Shown here one piece after another: positions 56,071 to 64,000 of a stretch of DNA of 64,000 nt. A program made the translations under genes and the position numbers. The notes beneath the pieces were generated by a model. The model was not told the DNA's origin, searched no databases, and saw only the letters and a program-made list of their open reading frames with translations. The stretch covers positions 30,227,586 through 30,291,585 of the forward strand of contig CM055095.1 in the NCBI GenBank assembly GCA_029204225.1, given 5' to 3'. The stretch is from Diphasiastrum complanatum (taxonomy: Eukaryota; Streptophyta; Lycopodiopsida; Lycopodiales; Lycopodiaceae). The first letter of the stretch is position 1. Each line of letters begins with the position of its first letter.

Positions 56071-56082
56071 GCTCTGATACCA
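56071..56082 (-). other. Primer binding site of copia E, tRNA-Met
   Basis: The minus strand reads TGGTATCAGAGC directly inside the right LTR of E. The ten bases between it and the gypsy H TSD are all that remains of this side of the leader. Confidence 0.9.
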
Positions 56083-57010
56083 TGTTGGAAAGAGGGAAGT
56101 AAAATGCATTGGTTTGATAAGTCAAAGACTGTAAGCGACCTATCGAGCACAGTGGAATAAGCCTTCTTTCCTAATGCATGACTATGCTTATCAATATTGA
56201 AAAAAGCTATAATGACAGAAGTCATGTCAATCTTTTAGCAACCAACTTTGAAATCATTAGCACTAAAGTGATTTTGTATCCAAACAATGATTTATTGAAT
56301 ATTGCAGTGTTGAAGCATTCAACAAGGCAGACAAAACAATAAGAGATTCATCAGTTACAAACAACTATAGAGAAGCATACATTTTGACATGCTATCGAAC
56401 ACAATAAGAAGATAGATTTATTCAGTAAGTAGCATGTACAAATCAGATGATGAGAGCACAAAACAATAATGGATGAAATCACGTACTTTGAGCTATCTCT
56501 GAGTAATTGAAAACTCTGTCTGATGTACTTCTTCTGATAAGCAGTAAGCGTGAATAACAATACTCTAAAGAGAGCTAAGCTAGAGCTTTTAGAGAGTTAT
56601 AGAAGTATTTGATGATCAACTATTTATACTAAAGCAATTAACACGTATCTAGTTGGACAACTAATCAGGCCGCAGTTACATTTGGTAAATGGCCGTAATG
56701 CGCTGACATCCATCCAGTTAGGTCTTCCCAAAAATTTACTTGCAAAGCAGTTAGGGCAAGTCTTTAGCTTTATATCAAGTGGATTATTAACTGTCGTTCT
56801 TCGACATGGTCAACCTCTTTGACTTTCATCGCCATCGTCGATAAGTCAGATAATGTCTGATATGTCGAAGCCACCGGTTGAGCGATTCCCAAGTATTTCT
56901 GCAGACTGTGTCAAAACACGAATAGAACTGCATAACTAGATAATAAAATTGGATGAAAATTAAAGATCAATTATTCGGATGAATCACTCCAATAGTAGGA
57001 TAATTTAACA
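56083..57010 (-). repeat. 5' LTR of copia E (928 bases)
   Basis: Plus-strand ends are TGTTGGAAAGAG and ATTTAACA, followed by TSD tccaa. It matches the truncated left LTR and, more loosely, the solo LTR at 60399-61336. Confidence 0.9.
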
Positions 57011-57015
57011 TCCAA

Positions 57016-58440
57016 AAGATCAATGATTTGGCTTGCCTATTACAAGGTTTTACTATACTCACTCTCCTACTATTTGAATAATCAAACAAGACCTGAAACT
57101 CAAATTTAAGGACATGTTTCAAAAGCCAACATAATTGATTTAATGATCCAATCTCAACTTTGATTTTATATTCTCGATGCATTTCCTTCAACTTGCATCA
57201 AAAACTTCATCTACAAGAGTTAATTTATTGTGTTGAATTTCACACATGTGGGAGTCCCCAAAAGTGAGTTGATGATCTCCTAAGATGCGGTGATTGCACA
57301 TAGATCAAGCATAGATTGAAATCCAAGATCTATTTAACAAATCTAAGGCAAGAACACAATGAAACATGCATATACAACCATGAAAGTACATTCACATGTG
57401 CGGAGACTTGAGAGAAAAAAAACAAGTAAAATTCAGTCTTGCTCTTGAGTAGAGAGATAAAATCCAAGTACGTAGACTCGAGTAGAGAGAGAAAGCCAAA
57501 CTAGCTCAAAATGCTCACTGACTCCAAAAAATTCACATAGAATTGATCTAAGACACATACAAGTAGCAAATTGAGGTGAAGGGGAGTGAAACATGATTAG
57601 ACTCCTTCTTTTCCTTCTCTATATGTGATTGACCCTTAATTTTGATTGGACCAATTTCATGGATCTCTTAGTTGTGATTGGTCACATGATCTCAATACAA
57701 CACATAGGAAGGTGTCACTAGCCCTCTACCATCATGAGATGTGTCAAGTGCCTAACTTACTCTTGGATTTGGCCTAATCATCATGTGGCATTTGTACTTG
57801 CTCGAGTTACCTCTAATGCCTGTATTGGCCTAATCACCTACTAACATGTGGATTGACATAAAAAAGTCATCATACCCCTAAACTCAACATAGATAGCTTT
57901 TTTCTATTTTTCACCCTCCTCATAAAAAGATATCTATTTTAAAATAACAAGAATCTATTGAGTAGATCCTTTGGTGTGAGAATTAGCCCAAGAATATTTG
58001 GATGAAGCCAATTCACCATTGCCATGAGAGGATTTCCTTGATGAAAATCCAATACCACCTTCCTTGGTGATCATTCCACCATTCCTTCCATGGTTGAAGA
58101 AGACCTTTGATTTGAAATCTCTTCCCTTTGGAAAATGTCCGCACCATTATCAAAATACAAGGCCTCCATGCCTCATAGTGACCACAAAAATCAAGATCAC
58201 AAAATAGGCATAAAGACTGATTGCCAAGGTTTTGCACTCTAGCTTGACTAGTCCACATACTATGAAATTTTAGCATGATAGATCTAATCTTGAAATCAAC
58301 AACTATATTGATCTTATTGAGGCTATATACTATGAAAAATTGCCTATATTGGCAAATCTGCCATGTAGTATACTGTAAATTATGTGCATAAGTGGGTCCC
58401 ACACGTGTGAGGCCAAGATTCCATGTGGGAACCACTCATA
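57016..58440. other. Non-coding stretch right of the nested stack
   Basis: Probably leader and 5' LTR of copia D, since D resumes after the E TSD. TGTTGAATTTCACACATG at about 57233 looks like an LTR start, but no primer site lies next to it. Small ORFs (for example 58013-58435 minus) have no motif. Confidence 0.35.
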
Positions 58441-58952
58441 ATGTAGGTTAGGTTGAGTCTATAGTGTTGGTCATGTCTATTTGGTAGTGATTCCTACATT
58501 ATAGGCCCTACACCTAAATTTATGACGAGATTTCGACCAACTAGCCACCTACTTAGCATGACTCTAGGAAAGAGGCTAGGGTTGAAAATTAGGGCAAGAA
58601 AGCTAAGTTAACTTCCTTATTACATGCTGGAAATTCACCTAACTTTACAAATGAAGTCACTTTTGCTATGTATTATTTTTGGAGCTCATTTGCAATCTCG
58701 AGCTACTCCACTATGTACATTGTGATTTTGTGATCCAAATGCAACCAAGTTGATTTCTACTTCATTCTTTGTCTACAGGCTGTGGTTTGTGGACTCGGAT
58801 TTTAGTTTATTATTGCTTGTTGTTTGTCAAATTGCCAATCCACATCAACTTTTTACGTCTAGTTTTTTGATAGATTGTTAAGCAAGTTAACCAATCACTC
58901 TTGTGGATCTTTCTAAGATCTATTTATGGTCCTAAAGTACAGTACTTTCACA

Positions 58953-58965
58953 TGGTATCAGAGCC
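58953..58965 (+). other. Primer binding site of copia F, tRNA-Met
   Basis: tggtatcagagcc follows acttcaca-like LTR end sequence. Perfect match. Confidence 0.9.
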
Positions 58966-59520
58966 AAGTAGAAGAGCATAAACCATTGATCAAAAGCAAA
59001 TCCATTTTGGCACGTATTGGTGCTAAAAACGAGTATTGAGAGGGCGAGTTAGAATCTCAACTTTGGTGAGGGGATTTGATTACAAAGTTGGTAGAGATCA
59101 AAATCCATACTTTCCATAGGTTTAGGCACCTCTAAACCTGCATTTAATGCATAATATTCATTTGATCCATAAAAATCCATTTTGTGAGTTCTTGATGAGA
59201 TTTTTTATGCTAATCCTAGGAAAAGCTACCAAGATTGAGTGCCATTGATTAGATTTGACCTTGGTTCATGAGATTTAATTAATCTAGGCTAAAACCAAGT
59301 CCTTTAAAAGTGATTCATAGGTCTTGAAAGTACATCAAGAATTGTGAGGGAGATTGAGTCTTTTTTTTGGTCCTCAATAGCCAAAATTGGCTTGACTTGA
59401 TTGTAAGTAGATTGCAACTTGTATAATTTTCATTCCATCTTTGTGAGGAAGTGTATTAGTGGTTGAAGAGTGTAGGATGTTCCACACCAAAGCAAGAATG
59501 AGTTCATTGTCTTTTGCAAG

Positions 59521-59800
59521 ATGGAGATGAGAAAGCCAATTTTCTCATTCAAGGGAAAAAAGAAGACCAATGGAGCAAAGAAGAAACATCCAAAGGGGGC
59601 CAAAGAAGAGGATGAAGCATGGAGCTCAAAGGGCAAGAAGGACAACTCAAAGCTCAAATGCTTTTTCTGTGGCAAGAAAGGGCATTTTGCATCAGAATGT
59701 CTCAAGAAGAAGAAGGCACAAGAGAACAAGCAAGGCAACAATTCACAGATCAAGAGGAGGAGGATGAAGAAGAATCATCCTTGATGGTTTCCAACTCATT
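59521..59800 (+). pseudogene. Copia F gag C-terminal fragment
   Basis: A Lys-rich region (FKGKKKTNGAKKKHPKGAK) leads to an intact knuckle CFFCGKKGHFASEC. The N-terminal gag domain is missing; the leader (58966-59520) runs directly into this part. A frameshift near 59760 precedes the protease. Confidence 0.8.
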
Positions 59801-59814
59801 ACCATCATCTAAGT

Positions 59815-60398
59815 GCAACACAAATGATTCTTGGTGGATTGATAGTGGGGCTAGCTCCCACATGACTTTCCAAAAGAACTATTTTTTCACTTTACTCTTA
59901 TAATGATGTAAAAAGATCTATCTTTACAACTAGTGATCAAGAGTGTAGAATAAGTGGTATTGGAACCATTCCATTGTATGTTGGATCATTCAAAAGGATG
60001 AATCTTAAAAAAGTCCTTTTTGCTCCTAAGTTAATCAAGAATTTGTTAAGTGTTGGCCAATTAATGGATAATGGCCTAGATGTACAATTTAAGCATGGAG
60101 TTTGTTCCATCCTTAAGAGTGATGAATGCATAGCAAAGGGGTCTAAACAAGGTAGATTGTTTAAACTAGATGCTAATGTTGCAATGGAGAATGTGAATTT
60201 GTCAAAGGTGGAGATCTCTAATCTGGAGCTATGGAACAAAAGGTTGGGCCACCCCAACTTCAAAGCTATGAAAACAATGTGTGCAAAGGAGCTTGCACTC
60301 AGCCACCCCAAGAAATTGCCAAAGTGTGGAAAACATTGTGAGGTTGTAGCCTCTCAAAGGCTCATAAGTTACCTTTCTCTAGATCTACATCAAGATCT
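59815..60398 (+). pseudogene. Copia F protease and pre-integrase
   Basis: The active site DSWWIDSGASSHMT keeps the D-S-G triad, the only intact one in the window. After a shift near 59900 the frame 59974-60414 has NLLSVGQLMDNGLDVQF, CSILKSDECIAKG and ELWNKRLGHPNFKAM (pre-integrase). The integrase zinc segment CGKHCEV follows, and the solo LTR interrupts at 60399. Confidence 0.85.
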
Positions 60399-61336
60399 TG
60401 TAGGAAATAGGTGAGTAATGGAATAGCGGAAACTTCCTACTTCCAATGCATGACTACGCCTATCGAAAATTGAACAAAGCAGTAGTGATGTGAATTACGT
60501 CCAATCTTTAGCAACTAACTTTTGCTAGATACTAAGTGATTACATAGTATTGATTCAGAAAAACAAGATCAGATGCTAATGAGCACAAAACAATAGCGGA
60601 TAAAAACCATGCACTCTAAAGCTATCTCTGAGTAACTGAGAATAAGTCCGAAATAAGCAACTCTGCTGATAAGCAGTAGTGCAATAGCAACTCTAAAATA
60701 AATCTCTAAAAGACTGAGCTAGAATGCTCAAGAGAGTTCAAGCTCGAAAGCTTGATAGAGAGCTAACTACAATACTTTCTGATCGTGAATGATTTGCTTG
60801 ATAACAGCGCAGGAAGCATCATGTAATAACACTCAACTCCTTCACAATTCACAATATTATCATGAGATGTATAACTAAGTAATTAGGTCATCAAATTTGA
60901 TTGCTAGTTGGCTAAAGGCCGCTGGCATCACTCCAGTTAGGACTTCTCAAAAAATACTTGTCAATGGATTAATGCACGTCGGTGGCTTTTGGCCATAAAT
61001 AGTCTATCTGCAGATTTAAACGTAGACTGTAACTTCTGTAGAAATGAACGTAAACTATTATAGCAAAAAATGTGAAAAATACGACACTGCATTTTTATTC
61101 GCAATTTTTGATAGGCAAAAAATACGAAGGTCTTCACTAAAGTCATTTCCTTCATATTTAAGGCATTTGGCATTTTGCGAAAAAGTCAAAGAGAGAGAAA
61201 ATGCTGACATTGTAAGCCATTTTTGAGTAGTTATGCAGACTGTGTAAAAACACGAAGAAATCTACAGTTCTCGATAAAAGTTGGATGAAGATTAAAAATT
61301 GATTAGTCAATTAGTAGGAAGGAGAATAATCCAACA
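60399..61336 (+). repeat. Solo LTR of the copia E family inside copia F
   Basis: Ends are TGTAGG and TAATCCAACA, with TSD gatct at 60394-60398 and 61337-61341. It aligns loosely with the copia E LTRs, including gactacgcctat and gtgtaaaaacac strings. There is no internal sequence, so it is a solo LTR left by recombination between two LTRs. Orientation follows the minus-strand elements A and E. Confidence 0.9.
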
Positions 61337-61341
61337 GATCT

Positions 61342-61873
61342 AAGACTCCTCTTGAAATCATCCATTCTATGTTCATAGTTTCTCACAAGAATCTAATGGT
61401 GGTGCCAAGTACTATGTAATCTTCATTGATGATCATTCTAGATATTGTTGGATTTACCTATTGTCTAGTAAATCTATGGTCTTTGATTCATTTTTAAAGT
61501 TCAAAACTCTTGTAAAAAATCAACTTAGTACCAAGATCAAGGTATTAAGAAGTGATAATGGAGCTGAATATATCTCCAATAAGTTGATAGAGTTTTGTAG
61601 TTCTAATGGCATAAAGAGGGAGTTGTCATCTCCATATACCCCTCAATAAAATGGAGTGGCCGAGAGGAGTAACAGATCTCTTTGTGAGTGTGCTAAAGCC
61701 TTAAGTCTAGATGCTTCTCTACCCAAACCATTTTGGGGTGAGGCAATCACATGTGCTAATTTCTTATGCAATAGATTGCTCAACCAAGTCATTGGAGGAA
61801 TCACACCACATAAAGCTCTATTTGGAGAGAAGCCCAATCTCAATCCGCAATACTTGGAAAAGTCTTTTGAATA
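61342..61873 (+). pseudogene. Copia F integrase core
   Basis: PLEIIHS resumes integrase directly after the solo LTR TSD (in one frame), then IKVLRSDNGAEYISNKLIEF (second Asp) and, after an in-frame TAA near 61648, NGVAERSNRSLCECAKAL (Glu) and CANFLCNRLLNQV. The core catalytic residues are kept. It ends at ALFGEKPNLNP and the joint near 61873. Confidence 0.82.
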
Positions 61874-62376
61874 GCAAAGCTTTGAACAAGATTAGCATGA
61901 TCATCCAAAAAGCCACTAAGTATAACTTAAACAAGTCCTATCTCCTTAATGCTCTCATCAATACATGCTAACTCATCATTGAATGCTTTAACCCTCAAAA
62001 CAAAAGCATTAGCACTCTCTTCCTTATTTTGCATACTTTGAAAGATTTGTCTTCTTAGGGTTAGTACCCTAGATGTAGACTTGGATTCATAAAGCTTCTT
62101 CAAAGCTTCCCAAGCCTACAAAGATGATGTGCACATAACAACTTCTTTGAGAAGCTCATTGGTAGCACTCATCTTAATCATGTGTAGAGCTATTTTATCT
62201 CTCTTGTCATACCTCCCTTGATCTTGAGGTGCTTGAGGCCTCTCCTCCACACCTACAACAATCTTCATCAACTCATTCATCTCCAATAAGGACTCCATCC
62301 TCACCTTCCAAGTAGAATAGTTGATTGAGGTAAGCCTATCATTGCTCTCCAACATAAAGCCTCCACTTGTAAACAT
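61874..62376 (-). pseudogene. Copia G gag N-terminal fragment
   Basis: The minus strand starts MFTSGGFMLESNDRLTSINY at 62376, then STWKVRMESLLEMNELMKI and RYDKRDKIALHMIKM, matching the gag start of copia C. After a stop the domain continues toward 61900 with VLTLRRQIFQSMQN-like codons. It ends where copia F integrase begins on the other strand. Confidence 0.8.
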
Positions 62377-62963
62377 GTTGAGGTGACCTGATCTTCTCCT
62401 TTCAACCTGTTACAATGATCAAAGCATTCTTTTTAATGACAACAAATGTATTAAAAAAGAAATCACAAAGATATGGGAACTCTCAGTTCTCTTCTAGCAC
62501 TATTACTAACAAATCAGCACATAGAATGAAGAATTCTTGATCAACCTATTATCCACACACAATCTAATGAATCTTGCCACTTTCTAAGACTAAAACACAC
62601 TCTAAAAAAGTCCATGAACTTAAAAAACAGAGATCCAATAAAAAATAGGATTTTGACAAAATCACAAAAAAATGAATCTTCCAATTTCTACATGCAATTG
62701 CCTAAAACTTGATATAGAATCTTGTATACTCTAATGAGACCTTCCTAATGCATAAAAAATCACGCAAATCCAGTAAGTCACATGTGAAATTGAAACTCCT
62801 CAAGTATATAATCCTAAATTGAGTTTTGACCTACAAAAGATCCAATTTACATATACAAAAATGCTGATTTTTTAGTAGAAATCAATCTAGCATGCTCTAG
62901 CATTGGTATCTCCTCCAAATATTTGATAAATGTGGTTAATCCTTTCATAACCTGAACACAAGA
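62377..62963 (-). other. Copia G untranslated leader
   Basis: AT-rich, no coding motif, lies between gag start and primer site. Confidence 0.6.
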
Positions 62964-62975
62964 GCTCTGATACCA
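62964..62975 (-). other. Primer binding site of copia G, tRNA-Met
   Basis: The minus strand reads TGGTATCAGAGC, followed on the plus strand by the LTR edge TGTGAAGAATT at 62976. Confidence 0.88.
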
Positions 62976-63235
62976 TGTGAAGAATTTTATATGATTAATG
63001 TGTCCCTTAATCTTTGGTTAGAAAGTCAACACAATCTACAACATTGCCAATGTAGAGAAATCAGCATCTACCCAATGAAAGAGATGCAAACTCAATAAGA
63101 ACTTGATCAAACATCAAATATATGATAAAATGAAGTTTATTTCTGTACAATAATAGTATTCTACTGTAATTCCCATGTGTGTATCCAAAAATTACAAAAT
63201 ATGAGCATTCTACACACAAGATTGTAGGATATAGC
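62976..63235 (-). repeat. 5' LTR of copia G, partial
   Basis: The inner edge is clear from the primer site. The outer edge is uncertain, because copia RNase H sequence on the plus strand begins near 63240. Confidence 0.5.
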
Positions 63236-63239
63236 TCTA

Positions 63240-63509
63240 TCTTCTATAAAATTAAAGTATATCGCAGCCTCAAAAGCTACTAAGGAAGCAATTTGGTTGA
63301 CAAACTTACTTTCAGATATCAGTATGAGTCAATATGCTCCGATATTATTATTTTGTGATAATCAAAGTGCCATGGCCTTGTCAGCCAACTCTAGATTTCA
63401 TTCTAGGAGTAAGCACATTGAACTATTACTATGTCAGAAGCAAAGTTCTCAACAAAGAGGTCAGATTGTAGTTTTGTTGAACGCAAGATATGACAACAGA
63501 TTTGCATAA
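63240..63509 (+). pseudogene. Copia RNase H fragment (A/E lineage)
   Basis: The strings KATKEAIWLTNLLSDIS, ILLFCDNQSAMALSANS and FHSRSKHIELLLCQKQS match the RNase H end of copia A (LFCDNQSAIALSANP, HSRSKHIEIRYHY). It is short and frameshifted after SKHIE. No flanking RT or LTR was identified. Confidence 0.8.
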
Positions 63510-64000
63510 TGAGCTCCTCAATGAGCAAATACATCAAAAATTATCATGGATGGTGGCTGAATTGGTTTGGCTCGTATTCAGGTGCCATGTCAGCTATAAA
63601 CATTAGGTATGCCAACCAAGGGTTGGTAGTTCACCATCCAATTTTCTTGAGTTTAAGGAGTTAGGTCCTAGATTTTAGGAATCTTGACTAAATGATCTAC
63701 CTGACAATTATGATTCAAATCCAACCTACCTAGGCATTTTTTTCACATGTGGGAATAGTGTCCACACATGTGGGATCTAGTGGTATGTACAAGATGTACA
63801 TGGTTAATCAAGCCAAAATTTGCCAATTTTTAATAGCTGCTAGTAGATACAGTATTTTTATACCGTGAGTGTCTAAAATACTATAAAACTCTATTAAAAA
63901 AAGAACTAATGATTTTCTAATAAAAAGTTTAAAAAAAGATGTGGAAAATTCAAAAACTGGAATTTCAAGCCGATTGATGTAGTAGAAGAAGACATTGTAG
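63510..64000. other. Right edge, nothing recognised
   Basis: AT-rich, no supported ORF. Strings such as tcacatgtgggaatagtgtccacacatgtggg near 63740 resemble LTR end regions of the copia families here but are not placed. Confidence 0.4.

Larger units (their letters stand above)
40248..57010 (-). mobile_element. Ty1/copia element E, minus strand, split by gypsy H
   Basis: TSD tccaa flanks it at 40243-40247 and 57011-57015. The left LTR is truncated and fused to RT. The internal region (40963-44069) holds RT, integrase, protease and gag remnants. Gypsy H (44070-56055) interrupts its leader, after which the primer site (56071-56082) and a full right LTR follow. Its coding strings (for example QEPTTVEETLNKPDSD) are close to copia A, so A and E are related families. 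Confidence 0.88.
58441..61873 (+). mobile_element. Ty1/copia element F, plus strand, 3' truncated
   Basis: LTR end and primer site at 58953, then leader, gag C-terminus, protease and integrase. It is interrupted by a solo LTR (60399-61336) and cut near 61873, where minus-strand copia G gag begins. RT, RNase H and the 3' LTR are absent. The left LTR edge (about 58441) is a guess. The end of the LTR resembles that of copia C. Confidence 0.75.

Noticed and set aside
57233-58440. Complete 5' LTR of copia D
   Set aside because: The start motif TGTTGAATTTCAC is suggestive, but no primer site adjoins it and no matching 3' LTR was found near 32694.
1-64000. CRISPR array, plasmid or bacterial origin
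   Set aside because: No regular short direct repeats with unique spacers, and introns plus LTR elements mark plant nuclear DNA.

Overview
The window is nuclear DNA of a land plant. The support is one intron-split plant-type HMGB gene and a dense bed of decayed LTR retrotransposons (Ty1/copia and Ty3/gypsy) with initiator-tRNA-Met or tRNA-Asp primer sites. The species cannot be read from sequence alone; a repeat-rich genome such as a fern, lycophyte or gymnosperm would fit, but this is only an impression. No rRNA, tRNA, CRISPR or bacterial features were seen.

Layout. 1-4242: minus-strand Ty3/gypsy fragment (PR, gag, leader, 5' LTR). 4375-8190: HMGB gene on the plus strand with a long 5' leader and seven coding exons (163 aa), the only host gene I can support. 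8190-11572: AT-rich spacer. 11578-17038: minus-strand copia element A with TSD CATCT. 17061-26701: minus-strand Tat/Athila-like gypsy element I, interrupted by plus-strand copia material (about 20197-24292). 28682-30840: second copy of the first gypsy family (3' LTR plus pol). 32695-57015: a nested stack. Copia D (minus, gag remnant) holds copia C (33121-39471, TSD GGTAG) and copia E (40248-57010, TSD TCCAA). Inside the leader of E sits gypsy element H (44070-56055, TSD ATATC). 58440-63510: copia F (plus) carrying a solo LTR (60399-61336, TSD GATCT), abutting copia G (minus), then an RNase H fragment.

All retroelement reading frames carry stops, frameshifts or lost catalytic residues, so they are relics. 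The most interesting object is element H, with its partner I. Downstream of integrase it carries a large extra ORF (about 970 codons when intact). That ORF has a helical N-terminal region, an acidic linker, a long coiled coil and a C-terminal domain that is also found, diverged, in element I. H also has a four-knuckle gag with unusual zinc-knuckle spacing, a tRNA-Asp-type primer site, and a GCGAAGGTT-like motif scattered through its two long non-coding zones.
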